This document shows, piece by piece, positions 21,331 through 31,832 of a DNA stretch of 64,000 bases (its first letter is position 1; every line of letters starts with the position of its first letter). A program made the translations under genes and the position numbers. The stretch covers positions 44,825,726-44,889,725 of the forward strand of contig NC_054534.1 of NCBI RefSeq assembly GCF_017654505.1, given 5' to 3'. The stretch comes from Polyodon spathula (taxonomy: Eukaryota; Chordata; Actinopteri; Acipenseriformes; Polyodontidae). Under the pieces are notes generated by a model. It saw nothing but the letters and a program-made list of their open reading frames with translations. It had not been told where the DNA came from and did no database searches.

Positions 21331-21707
21331 TACTTTGCTTGTTGATTGCTGTGACTGAGATTCACCAACGTCTTTGAACTGCACTGGGTGGTAAGAATAC
21401 AAGTGCCACATCATCTTTGAAGTTGTTCCTGCTTTCGTGTGGTTTTGCCACATATTCTGCAAATTGAATGGTCATCTTCTATGGGATTTCCCTCTACATC
21501 TTTTTTGAAGCCAAACTACAGCCACCCCAATAATTTTATGCTCTTTTTTGGAGACAAAAACACCTGTTCTGCTTCAGTCATGTTGATTAAGCCATGTGAC
21601 TATTGTTTTTTACAATTATGGAATAATAAAAAAATGTCCACGGTAGGATTATCATCAATATTAGTAATCATGATATGTCGTACTATCAAAAAATTATTTC
21701 ATCCCTA
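21331..21707 (-). pseudogene. N-terminal BED-finger end of another hAT element, minus strand
   Basis: Read on the minus strand, a terminus TAGGGATGAAATAATTTTTTG begins at 21707. Translation near 21510-21400 gives FGFKKDVEGNPIEDDHSICRMCGK, then residues resembling TSKMxxHL in an adjacent frame. This is the aromatic, C-x2-C start of a ZBED-type finger. The rest of the transposase is absent. It faces the plus-strand hAT at 18423 and is a different subfamily by sequence. Confidence 0.6.
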
Positions 21708-21709
21708 AT

Positions 21710-22404
21710 GGTGGTGTGTAAGGGTGGTGGGTAATTTACTCACACAAGGGAGCCAGTTGTACTCATAAACACTGCACAGGTGCCCAGTTTTATTGAGTGT
21801 GGGTGCTTCCACGTTTTAGCCGCAGAGGGCACTGTTGTCTGTAGCTTGCCTACCAATGATGGTAGACAGGACCAAAGGCAATACAAAGTTCAAGTTTAGG
21901 CTCACTCACTCACGCTCAAAAGAATAACTAAAACAAATGGCGAAAGAAAAAAGGAAAATAAAACAGTTATCAAACTACAAATAAAAGGTGCTGCACTTGG
22001 CAGCGTTACCCCGACCACAGCCTGGGTCTCCGTCTTACACTTGCTGCTCCCTCAGCCTGCTGTAAAAACACTTATGGGGTCTTCCCAAGGTTTCCCCACC
22101 ACCACTACTTTTCTTTTGCTTTCTTTTCTTTTCAGATTTCTTTCCCGGTTTTATTCCCGGCCTAGCACGTCTTACAAAGGCAGACCTGAGGGAACAGCAA
22201 AATGTTATTTTATAGGGCTAGCAATCCCCCCCAAGACCCGCCTGTCAGCCACTCAGAGAGAGGGAAAGCCCACACACCCTGTCTCCCACCTCTCCGTGTC
22301 ACTGCCATGACCCACAGGCAGATATTGAACGGCTGCTGCCCTCTTCCTGCAGCACTATGAATACACCAGAAGAGTCAGCGCAGATCTCCCCCTGTTACAG
22401 GTGG
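21710..22404 (-). repeat. Solo LTR, minus strand, target duplication GGTGG
   Basis: The LTR (21715-22399, 685 bp) starts on the minus strand with TGTAACAGGGGGAGATCTG and ends CACCCTTACACA. GGTGG flanks it at 21710-21714 and 22400-22404. On the minus strand CCCTATAAAATAACA near 22207-22221 is a TATA box and ACTCAATAAAACTGGGC near 21790-21800 holds a polyadenylation signal, so the orientation is clear. It sits just beyond the end of the hAT remnant. No internal region remains. Confidence 0.85.
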
Positions 22405-23012
22405 GTTACAGTAATTGACAGATTTTTCTCATCCAATTGCTGTTGTCCAATTTCTTAGACTATGTACCCTCCATTTCCATAATTGCTTCTGAATTTTTCA
22501 GGTCCTCGGATTTGTTTTTTCAAGTCTTTGGATTTGTTTTTCTGGTCTTCTGATTTCTTTTTTATGTCCAGAGATTAGTTTTTTCATGTTTTGGAATTTG
22601 TTCTTCAGTTCCTTTGATTTGTTTTTCAGGTTTTCATTTTGTTTTTTAAGTTTCTGCATTTGTTTTTCAGGTTTGCACTTCAGGGTCACCATAGTAAACA
22701 GTTCTTGATGATAAAGGCTGCTCACAGCCTGTGCGAGTGGTGTGGTGAATAAAACAATGTCCAAACAGTTATTTTCCCAAAAATGTCTGTGTTTTTAATA
22801 AAAGAACACAAAGAACCACCCCTCTACCAGCAATGATGGGGGGGGGGGGGGGCAGCTGGTTTGCAGTCCCAAATAATAAACACAACACTCCACAATAATC
22901 CCATGCAGGAAAGTGTGCTCTTAATCCTGTGGATTAATCCTTAATCTCACTGCAAACATCAGGTAGGGGACTTGTGCTTGTGGCTTGGGATACTCTATAC
23001 AGAAAGTGTCTG
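22400..23012. other. Unassigned, with G-run and coiled-coil-coding repeat
   Basis: Contains the coding repeat at 22498-22764 and a 15-G run at 22838-22852. Nothing else is recognised. Confidence 0.5.
22498..22764 (-). CDS. Small ORF with Lys/Glu heptad-like repeats, unidentified
   Basis: An 88-codon frame. From residue about 30 it repeats units such as KPEKQMQKLKKQNENLKNKSKELKNKFQNMKKL: about 7-residue (21-bp) steps rich in Lys, Asn and Leu, predicting a coiled coil. On DNA level this is a tandem array of TTTGTTTTTCAGGTTTTC-like units. It has no recognised family and no promoter or splice context. It could be the edge of a decayed gene or just a translated minisatellite. Confidence 0.2.
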   Translation of the reverse strand: MDIVLFTTPLAQAVSSLYHQELFTMVTLKCKPEKQMQKLKKQNENLKNKSKELKNKFQNMKKLISGHKKEIRRPEKQIQRLEKTNPRT

Positions 23013-23432
23013 TGTGGCAGGCTGGTGAGTGGAAAGAGGCCCAGAGACAGACTGCAGTTCAAAAAAATAACTATTTTATTATAAATAAACATAAAAATGA
23101 AAGGGCACAAGGGCCAAAACAAAGCAATTTAAACACAAAGAAAGACAAAAAGCAAAACTTACAAAAATAACAATTTCCAGGCTGTGCTATGCCTTCACTG
23201 GATTCAAACTTTCCAAACAACCAAAAAAAAACCCAACCTGCTTCCTCAGCTCCCTCTCCCAAATGAGAAGCAGAGGCCTCCTTTTATGTCAGGTGGCTGG
23301 GCGCTGATTGATCGTTAATTAACCTAATCAACTAATCAACCCCAGCCACCTGAACATAATAAACCGAGGCAGGTAGGGGAAGTTAACCCCATCCCTGCCA
23401 ATTTAAAAAGGGCAGAGCTTTGCTCTGCCACA
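23013..23432 (-). repeat. Solo LTR, family A, minus strand
   Basis: 420 bp bounded by TGTGGCA and TGCCACA. Reverse complement of the 1787-2218 LTR, sharing ACATAAAAGGAGGCC, CAGTGAAGGCATAGCACAGCC, and the CACTCACCAGCCTGCCACA end. No exact target duplication is visible (flanks GTCTG and GCCTG differ at one base). Confidence 0.8.
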
Positions 23433-24095
23433 GCCTGACAATAATGTGATGAGGATATCTTAGCAGCCGGTTATCCTCTACATCCTTCCCCTCGATAGAA
23501 AGGGACAATAATAATAATAAATAACAGCACACATATATGCACAGGGGGCAGGCACACCACACAACCCCATATCAGAACCCGAATAAATTTAAACAATTTC
23601 CCAGACAACAGGTATTGCCTCACACAGCAGGCCATATCAGAAACATCCAAGGAGCTTAGACCCAAATTGGAATCTACTAACAGGAGGTCACATGCTGTAT
23701 CTGTTGTGGCTCAGGTTTTATCAGCAAGTTTAAACAGCAGTTAGTGCTGAATGTATCTGTAATATTACAGCATTTATTTTAAAAACAGTGTATGTTATTT
23801 TCTGTTATAATTGTTATAATTATTAAAAGTGATACACCAAAATACTACATATCTTATGTAAGAATATCTTATAAGGATTTTGCAGAAGGTTTATAAGCCA
23901 CATTAACTTAATGTTTTGTCTGGATATCTGTTCATCCTGTCACATAAATCATGTATGTTGTAGTGAGAGATTAATTTGGTGATGTTTGAATCAACGACCA
24001 AACAATTTATGGATTTGTTTATTAGCCTGTTAAGTAGGCTACGCATGTAAAATAATAATGAAATAAACGAAATATATTAAGATGCCTCAGTGGGT
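23433..24095. other. No gene seen
   Basis: AT-rich; an ATA-rich patch at 23508-23522. No domain in the short frames. Confidence 0.5.
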
Positions 24096-24462
24096 CATTG
24101 TGGCAAAGTGGTTTGCAGTGCGCAGGTGTAGAGGTGATGTGATTACGAAACAGAAGACAGACAACAAAGTTCACGATCAAAACAATGGTTTATTTTTGTA
24201 ATCTCGGTCTGGCGACCACAAAGAATAATCAGCAATGTGTATTGCACTGTTTCAAACAACGGGTTACAGTCCCGAAATAATAAACACGGTATAACACACA
24301 CAAAGACACACACACGATCACAAGTCCAGTGTGAGTGCTAACGTGCAAGTGGTGAAATACAATTTATTTGTGTATAGTTGTGAAGTGTTGTCCGGGTTGG
24401 TGCTGGCCTTAAGTGACAGCTCCTGGTACGTGTTAGCAGCCTAATAAACAAACAGGTATATA

Positions 24463-25649
24463 CAATGCCTATAGAAAAGCTACAACCCCTTGAAGTTTTT
24501 TCACATTTTGTTGTGTCAGTGCCTCAGAGTTTCATGCATTTAAACGAGGATTTTTTCCACTTATCTGCACACCATACTCCACTCTGTTAAGGGGAAAAAA
24601 GTTTTTATTGAGAAAAAAATACATTAAAAATACAAAACTGAAAGATCATAACTGGGTAAGCCTCCACCCCCCCCTGTGTTAATACTTGGTGGAAGCACCT
24701 TTGGCAGCAATTACAGCTGTGAGTCTGTAGGGATAGGTCTCTACCAACTTTGCACTCCTGAATTTGGCAATATTTGACATTCTTCTTCACAAAACTGTTT
24801 AAGCTCTGTCATTTTCCTTGGGGAGTGTTGATGGACAGCAATCTTCAAGTCATGCCACAAATTTTCAATTGAATTTAGGTCGGGGCTCTGACTGGGCCAC
24901 TCAAGGATATTTACCTTTTCGTTCCTTAGCCATTCCACTGTAGCTTTGGCTTTGTGCTTTGGCCAGATTTGTGGAGTGTTTGGGATATTTTTGTCACATG
25001 CATACTTTGACCAGTCTTGGCCATAAAAGCCTGTAGCTCTTGCAAAGTTGCCATTGGCCTCTTGGTAGCCTCTCTGACCAGTCTACTTCTTGCTCGGTCA
25101 TGCGATTTGGAGGGACTGCCTGATCGTGCAAGGTCTTGGTGGTGCCATACACCTTCCACTTCTTAAAAATATTCAAGGACTTTGATATTTTTTTTATACC
25201 CATCCCCTGATCTGTGCCTTTCAAACAACTTTGTCCTGGAGTTCTATTGATAGCGCCTTGGTGCTCATGGTTGAGTTTTTGCTTTGAAATGCACTACCCA
25301 TTAGTGGGAACCTGCAGGAACTGCAGACTTTATCCTGAAATCATGTGAATCACTACAATTTAAGACAGGTGGGAGCTACTTAACTTGGTGTGTAATGTTG
25401 AAGGTGATTGGTTACACCTGTACTAATTTAGATTGCTATTACAAGGGGGGTGGACACTTATCCAACCAAGCTATTTCAGTTTTTATTTATAATTAATTTT
25501 CTACAAATTTCTAAAATATTTTTTCACTTGGAAGTTGTGGGGTAGGGTGTGTAGATAAATGAAAAAAAAAATAATTGAATGCATAATCCTGGCATAAAGC
25601 AACAAAAGGTGAAAATTATGAAAAGGATATAGACTTTCTATAGGCACTG
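24463..25649 (-). mobile_element. Tc1-type transposon, internally deleted, minus strand
   Basis: Starts CAATGCCTATAGAAAAGC and ends CTTTCTATAGGCACTG with TA on each side (24461-24462, 25650-25651). At 1187 bp it is about 400 bp shorter than a full element. The same family (TIR CAGTGCCTATAGAAAGTC) is inserted at 57865-59440. Confidence 0.9.
24605..25260 (-). pseudogene. Tc1 transposase pseudogene lacking most of the catalytic core
   Basis: Minus-strand pieces: MGIKKISKSLNI and KKWKVYGTTKTL (HTH region), DRARSRLVREATKRPMATLQELQAFMAKTGQS, then a jump into [40 protein letters not shown] (24741-24938). The sequence holding the first two catalytic Asp residues is deleted; the ENLW Glu remains. Several frame changes are present. 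Confidence 0.85.
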
Positions 25650-25835
25650 TAATAAGACATGACAAAACAAACAAACACTAAAAACACTCATGGTACAATT
25701 TTGGTTCTCTTTAACGGTTCGCGCTGAAACACAACAAAGGAACGATCACCTAGCCACGTCTCCTTTTGTACCATCAGTCATGCCCCCTTGGTTAGCAAGT
25801 GCAACTGTTTCCCCTCCAATCTGCTATTGCCACAT

Positions 25836-26812
25836 TGCTTCCCTTCTGGGGCGATGACTTGGTGTACCGTGGCTCTGCATCCTTTCTAGATGGTTGACTT
25901 CCACCTTTTGTGTTTGTATTGAAATTTTCAGAAGGATTTATCAAAATGCCAAATAAACATGAGACAAGTCCTTTGTCTGATTTCAGTGACAGAAAATAAT
26001 GTTCTAGAGATTTCAAATTGTGCCGGTAATAGTGTTTAACATGAAAGTATTTCATCGGGTGATGCATAAACTCCATTTACCATCACAAAACGTCATTCAT
26101 CGCAACGCTAGAATAACTTGCCCTTAGAGACCAATTTTCTCATTACCATATTTTTCATCTAATTCATAAATGTGTATTCAGCCGTTAATTGACCCTTACC
26201 ATCATCATAATTACCACGTGCCTAAGACCAGGGGGAGAATGAGATGCATCTTAATGGTATCAATTCCTAGCATAATTTCTGTGTTTAGGAACATGTATTT
26301 AAGCCAATAGTAATAATAAAAGTCTATGTTGAATTATCCAATAATTATGTAATTTAAGCATTTTGTCAGCAACGCATACTTTAAATTGCATTGTTAACTT
26401 GTCTGAACAGGATAGGCTCCTTACTGGTCAGAAAACAAATCACGTTTGTAGCATACTTGCTCTATGAAAATGCCAGGCTCCGGTGTGCTTGTGTGACTGT
26501 ACATCAAGTGGAGACATCTTGGAACCTGATCTTCCCAGAGGAGTGAGAGAATCCCACAGATTTGAGCTGTGACTTGCTCTGTATTACTCTGATGATGGTA
26601 TTGGTAGCAGGTATCGATTTAACAGGAGCACAATTATTCACCTTTTTGGAGAACACATGTATTGAAGAGTCAAACTGCTAGAAACAAGGCTGTCTCTGCT
26701 TTAATGCCTATTAACTCAGAGCATGATTAGGATTGTGATGTTGGCAAGTTTTGCAGGTAAAAATATAAAAATTAAAAACTCACTATTTTTTGTTTCTAAA
26801 GTATATTCATCA
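25836..26812. other. No gene seen
   Basis: Apparently unique sequence without recognised repeat or coding features. Confidence 0.5.
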
Positions 26813-27476
26813 CTGCCTGTGACAAAGTGCCCGCCCCTGTGTATATTATCTGTTATATGTTGAGTGTGGTGTGTTAAATGCTGGTGTATAGTCATTGGTA
26901 CACAGGATATAAACGGGTCTGTGTAACACGAGTGTTTAAAATGTATATTTGTATTTAGGCACGAGGATTGCACAGCACTTCACGAGCAAGTAAAAAGTAA
27001 CAATATGTGAGCACGGGGAATTGCACTTTATTAATTCACGTGCAGTTGTACCGAGACTCCAATTGAATGATTGATTAGCAATCTAGTCTTGGTATAGCTG
27101 CATAAAAACAGGATGTTTTCACCCACTCGGGGTTGGGTGTTCGATGAGTGGAGAACGGGAGAGAGAGGAGAATTAGAATTAAATATCAATTACTATTGCG
27201 TGCTGGTGGGACCAGCACGATACTTGTTTGTTTATCTGCTCACCGTGTTTGTTAGTGTGTCTTTCCGTGCACCGTGTTTGTCTGTATAGTCCGTTTTGTG
27301 TATCTATTTATTTTGGCGTAGAGTGCCGTGTCCTGTTTCTGTTTGTTTAACCTGTTTTATTTTTCAATAAACTGGCGCCAGCAGGCGTCACTATCAATTC
27401 ACCTCATCTGTCCTGTCTTTGTGTTCATTCCTCCTGGTTCTGACGTCACCCACTCGGCCGTCTTTGTGACACTGCC
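26813..27476 (+). repeat. Solo LTR, family B, plus strand, target duplication CTGCC
   Basis: The LTR (26818-27471, 654 bp) starts TGTGACAAAGTGCCCGCC and ends CTTTGTGACA, with CTGCC at 26813-26817 and 27472-27476. GGATATAAACGGG near 26906-26918 is TATA-like. TTTTTCAATAAACTGGCG near 27361-27378 has the polyadenylation signal. U5 includes TGACGTCACC, a perfect CRE-like palindrome. It is the best reference copy of this family. Confidence 0.9.
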
Positions 27477-28016
27477 ATGTACAGAAAGCTAGTAGTAGGC
27501 TGCTTAGCTTTACATATTACAGTCCTGGAAGCTGAAACAGGGCTAAACAGGTTTATTGGCACTGACAGGTGCATGCAATGTAACAAAATATCAAATAAAG
27601 ATCTATGTGCTGCCACAGGAGTAACTATATTTTATTTTGATACTCTAATCTTCACGGAGCTTTCACAGTTTTTGTCCCTTCACCAAGAGAGCGCAGTCTT
27701 ATAACTCTCACTAGTCCCGCACCCCCCCCCCCTCCCCTCCCCTCCCCTAGTCTCTCTGGCCAACAATCAGCAGCAGTCCTGTGTCTCCTCTCCCTCATTC
27801 CCCATACAGTCCTATTGGGACCCTTCAATGAGCATCCAGGCTGGTGATTAGCCCCAAGGGCAGGACTAATTAGGGCGCACTTCTGTAATCCAGTCATTAC
27901 ATAGGCCGCCACCCCCCCACCTCCCTCATGTCCCCAAGTCCCCAAGTCCCCAAGTGGACCAAAACATGCAGCGGGTCTGCGTCGGTGTCAGGGCCAAGCT
28001 TAAAGGTCATGGTCCC
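27477..28016. other. Unassigned, GC-rich patches
   Basis: Contains a C-rich tract (27722-27748) and about four copies of CCCCAAGT (27927-27954). No protein recognised. Confidence 0.45.
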
Positions 28017-28618
28017 TGTCACAAAGATGGCCGGAGTGGGTGGCGTCAGACCAGACACAGGAAATAAGCAACAGAGAGGTGGATTTTGGTGGAGCTGAGC
28101 GAATAGTCTCGCTCAGCATTTAATGAATGAACAGACAGACAGAAAATAAACGGTTGTAACAAACAAAAACGGGACACGGCACATTCGCCAAAATAAATAG
28201 ACAAACAAAACGGACTAAACAAAACACGGTGAGCAGATATTTTACTTCTATGACTATTATTATTATTATTCATATTACCTCCGTCTCCAATCCCGTTCTC
28301 CACTCAGCGAACACACAACCCCGAGTATGTGAAAACATGCTGCTTTTATGCAGTTGTACCGAGACTCGACTGCTAATCAATCATTCAATTGGAGTTGCGG
28401 TACAACTGCACGTGAATTAATAAAGTGCAATTCCCCGTGCTCACATATTATTACATTTTACTTGCACGTGAAGTGCTGTGCAATCCTCGTGCCTAAATAC
28501 AAATATACATTTTAAACACTCGTGTTACACAGACCCGTTTATATCCCGTGTACCAATGACTATATACCAACATTAACACACAACATATAATACACACAGG
28601 GGCGGGCACTTTGCCACA
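28017..28618 (-). repeat. 3' LTR, family B, of the Gypsy remnant
   Basis: Minus strand starts TGTGGCAAAGTGCCCGCCCC at 28618 and ends CATCTTTGTGACA. It is preceded on the minus strand by GGTCATGGGGGGC, a polypurine tract, and before that by the integrase tail. It closely matches 26818-27471 and 11606-12192. Confidence 0.85.
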
Positions 28619-28749
28619 GCCCCCCATGACCGAAGGCAAAGTAGGGTCCACCTCAGAGTGAGTTGGCCCAATGGGGAAAGGGGTCTGGGGCTCGAATAGT
28701 CCAGGTGTGATGAGTTTGGGTACAGGGGAGGCAGGGGCCACTGGGGGCA

Positions 28750-28905
28750 GGCTGAGCATGTTCGCCCCCCTCTATATGGGGCAAGGTGATCCATGTGTAG
28801 TACCACCCTGCATCCTCTGTAAGTCATTTGCTCACAGTGCCCTGCTCCTGGTGTCCCGTGGTGCACCCTCAGTGTTGCCTCCTGTAGGTTCTTCGGCAAA
28901 ACTAC
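28750..28905 (-). pseudogene. Gypsy integrase remnants: zinc-domain start fused to C-terminal tail
   Basis: The frame reads LPKNLQEATLRVHHGTPGAGHCEQ, like the first part of the HHCC zinc domain. It then goes directly into YRGCRVVLHMDHLAPYRGG, which resembles the conserved end of Gypsy integrases. The DDE core between them is deleted. Confidence 0.65.
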
Positions 28906-29094
28906 TTGCTACCGCTCTTATTCAGTAGCCGGCTTTTTCCAATGTCTCTGCCGAACGCCACCTTTACCCTCAGCCCCTGCCACTGTGACCACAGCCACTT
29001 GGTGGCTGGTGAGTGTTAAAGCCCATGGTTCCACCCTGGTCTCTGCCACTCCTGGAACCATCATAACACTGGCTACAGATCCGGGTGTAGCATC

Positions 29095-29117
29095 GGGGGG
29101 GGGGGGGGGGGGGGGGG
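29095..29117 (+). repeat. 23-bp G homopolymer
   Basis: It lies in the spacer of the Gypsy remnant upstream (minus strand) of the integrase scrap. Confidence 0.85.
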
Positions 29118-29129
29118 TCATAATATCGT

Positions 29130-30245
29130 TCTGTGCAGGAAATACTCTTTCAGTGCCACAAGCCAGACAATTCTGGGTGCCTTGACACTTAAGACAGGAA
29201 CCAGTCCATCACATAAATCCAGCCGACAGGAGGCTGAACAGCGGACCAAGGGAGAACAAGGGGCCGCGTCGGTACAAGAACAACCAATGAGAAACACTTC
29301 ATGTGACTCAGGCACCGCCCAAAATAACCAAACTATCCAATCACAAGGATAGAGAGGGCCCTTACAAAAGTATGAACGCGACACTCAAATGGAGCTCCCG
29401 ACATGAAATCCAATCTCTGAACTGTGACAATCTGGAGATCCAGCCTGCAATCAGCTGGAACAGAGATACCATTTCTGGACACTCTAAAGCTATAACACTT
29501 TAATAACTAGTCTAGTGTTTGCCTTGGTGTTGGAGTCCGCAACGTGAGACATCTAAAATCTTAAAGTACTTGTAATCAAATCTCTAGCTTAGCCCCGATT
29601 GATCACCGGAGAAAGAGTTAGATAAACATTTGAAGTCGACATATATTGAAATATATTCAATTTATTGAGCTAGCAGTGCGGGAGTTTTGCGGTGGAATAT
29701 CCCAGATATAACCAGATGAAAAGTGAACATATTGGTGGAGGAATACTTGTTTCAGTGGAATACCTAAATAGTTAATGACTCTTGCAAAGACATTTCTTTC
29801 GTACCCTGAAGTGGAGAAGAAACACGAGGAAGGCAGACCCTGCAACCTGGACGTGTCATTGCCAGTGGGAGAGCCGGCGAGCGCCTATATTGTTGAAGAC
29901 ACGGAACAGCTGGAGGAGGCAGTGCAAGTCCGTTAAGTATTCAATGAGTAGTGTTTTAATCCTCTTATGAGCTAGAGAATAAGCAGACCTTAAAGTAAAA
30001 TTATTGTTTTGTTTTAAGTGGAATTAAGTATTATTGCTTTCAATTCATGCTTTGAGTTAATGAACACTATAGTATTTGTTTGTATGTGATGTATACAAAT
30101 TGATGTGAGTTTCATAAGGCAATTACCAATCTGCGTTAGAAGCTAGAATCCAAATTTAGCTGTCTTGAGAATAGATAATTCTCGATAGGTTGTCTGGATG
30201 CAAAGAGCGTCTATCTCGCAAGAGTGAGAATTGCCTTCTGAACCT

Positions 30246-30328
<83 letters not shown>

Positions 30329-30775
30329 GACTGATTTAACGATGCTTTGATTATCAAATATTAACGGAATTAAATATTTGTGTTACTAATGACACCCGTT
30401 AAGACTAACCTTCATCTTAAATAGCTGTCAGGAATGCAGTTGTAACCTTAAGGGAATCTCCCATAGGTTGCATTGAATCGCTCATCGGTAATCAACCAGC
30501 GGGAGTCATTGTTTGAACCTTATTTTCTGTATTGTTTAGTTTAAATAATTCTTCCTTTCTGTATTATTTTAGTTTAGTTGTTGCACCTTAAATTATTCCT
30601 TTATTTAGTGTTATTTCTAATAAAACAGTTACTTTGTATTCACTAGATACGCTGACTAGTCTGATTCTTTTGACAAATGTCACGTTCTACATGATTTGAA
30701 TTAAAAACAAGGTATTCAATTATCACAATTTAAACTAATCCAAATACAAACATGCCTTGCACACTACATGGGTCT
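29130..30775. other. Unassigned 1.6-kb stretch interrupting the Gypsy pol
   Basis: It replaces the expected RNase H to integrase spacer and integrase core. The end near 30615-30630 (CTAATAAAACAGTTACTTTG) looks like a plus-strand polyadenylation region. TGACACTT (29183) and AAATGTCA (30682) form short inverted ends, so a long LTR is possible. No protein was recognised. No target duplication was seen. Confidence 0.35.
30248..30328. repeat. CA/TA microsatellite
   Basis: CA repeat to 30312 followed by TA to about 30328. Confidence 0.95.
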
Positions 30776-30839
30776 TATCCCTGTTGTTGTATGTAATCCT
30801 CCAGCCCCACTGCCACTACCTCTACCTCCAGGCAAGCTA

Positions 30840-31240
30840 AGCCGCCGACCCCTCTTCCTCCTCCTTTGACCAGATCACCTCACTCTTTTTCTGGTCTCTC
30901 TCTTCGGGCAATGAGTGTTGTCCTCTTTGGCACAAGGCCGGCAGGATAGGGCATCCATGTTGGAATGGTGAACCCCAGCCCTGGTTTCGATGGTAAAGTC
31001 GAAGGACAGGAGCTGCTCAATCCAGTGGGCAACCTGTCCCTCTGGCTCACTAAAACTAAGTAGCCACTGTAGTGCCTTATGGTCTGTTTGTATCCTAAAT
31101 GGCAGCCCACACAGGTAAATGGGGGACTGATGTGACCATAGCCAACAGTTCTACCTTAGTCACGCAATACTGGTGCTCTGCCTTGTTGAGGGAGTGGCTG
31201 ATGTAGGCCACCACCTCTCCAAATGGTCACTCTTGGGACA
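30840..31240 (-). pseudogene. Gypsy RNase H region, partial
   Basis: Minus-strand pieces include PFRIQTDHKALQWLL-like residues in a shifted frame near 31100-31060, then QRDRLPTGLSS and the PSKPGLGFTIPTWMPYPAGL stretch (ETRAGxxHxNxDALSRRP in intact relatives). Frame shifts are frequent, and the upstream RNase H residues are poorly preserved. Confidence 0.6.
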
Positions 31241-31264
31241 GCACAGCTCCAATGCCCTCATTGC

Positions 31265-31832
31265 TCACGTCGGTGTCCAGAGTGATGGGGGTCTGAGGGT
31301 GACAGGACGGGTGACTGGGTGAGGGCTTCCTTCAGAGTGAGGAAGGCCCTCTCCTGAGCTGGAGTCCAGTTGAATGCCTCTCCTTTCTTCAAAAGCTGGA
31401 ACAAAGGGACTGCCAGGCATGCAAAGTTGAGGACGAATCGGTGGTAGTAGCTGCCCAGCCCCAGGAGCCCATAGTTGTCGCTGGTCAGTGGAGACTGGAC
31501 AGCCACGAACAGCAGCCACCTTGGATGGCTCAGTGCTAGTGCCCTCTCCTGCTACTCTGTGGCCCAGGAAGATCACCTCATGTTCCAGGAAGTGGAATTT
31601 GTCTGGGTGTAACATCAAGCCACACGCTGTTACCTTCTCCAAGATCTGCATGGCACTCAGGGTGGTCTGAAAGGTGGCTCCTTGGACCAGTAAGTCATCT
31701 AAATAGACCTGTGGCAGTATGCCAACGAGGACCGTCTCCATTAGGATTTTGAAGGTCACGGGGGCATTACATAGTCCTAAAGGCATGATTGTGAACTGCT
31801 AGACCCCTGCCAGTGGAGAAGGTCTCAGTTTA
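31265..31832 (-). pseudogene. Gypsy reverse transcriptase, C-terminal half
   Basis: The frame 31786-31265 starts MPLGLCNAPVTFKILME (motif of RT palm). It contains VYLDDLLVQGATF with the YLDD catalytic pair, then LMLHPDKFHFLEHEVIFLGHRVAGEGTSTEPSKV, and after a frame change YYHRFVLNFACLAVPLFQLLKKGEAFNWTPAQERAFLTLKEALTQSPVL (31258-31506). Upstream, TFSTGRGL near 31830-31805 continues the palm before an in-frame stop. The fingers and motif A are missing. The tether into RNase H is present. Confidence 0.85.

Larger units (their letters stand above)
24096..25835 (-). repeat. Solo LTR, family C, minus strand, split by a Tc1 element
   Basis: LTR termini are TGGCAATAGCAG (minus strand, at 25830) and ACCACTTTGCCA (at 24101). 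CATTG flanks at 24096-24100 and 25831-25835. With the Tc1 at 24463-25649 removed, the LTR is about 540 bp and aligns with 15151-15678. AAAATAAACCATTG on the minus strand near 24185-24198 carries the polyadenylation signal. Confidence 0.85.
28017..31832 (-). mobile_element. Decayed Gypsy-type LTR retrotransposon, minus strand
   Basis: Minus-strand order is RT (31832-31265), RNase H (about 31240-30840), a foreign-looking stretch (30775-29130), integrase ends (28900-28750), a purine tract and a family B 3' LTR (28618-28017). The 5' LTR, gag and protease are absent: similarity stops at about 31832, within RT. Confidence 0.75.

Noticed and set aside
18423..21707. One hAT element bounded by the two TAGGG termini
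   Set aside because: The flanking 8-mers do not match and the BED finger near 21500 belongs to a different, opposite-strand transposase.
24463..25649. Active Tc1 copy, given clean termini
   Set aside because: The transposase lacks the region holding the first two catalytic Asp residues.
30248..30328. CRISPR-like or functional repeat array
   Set aside because: Simple dinucleotide microsatellite with no spacers; the genome is eukaryotic.
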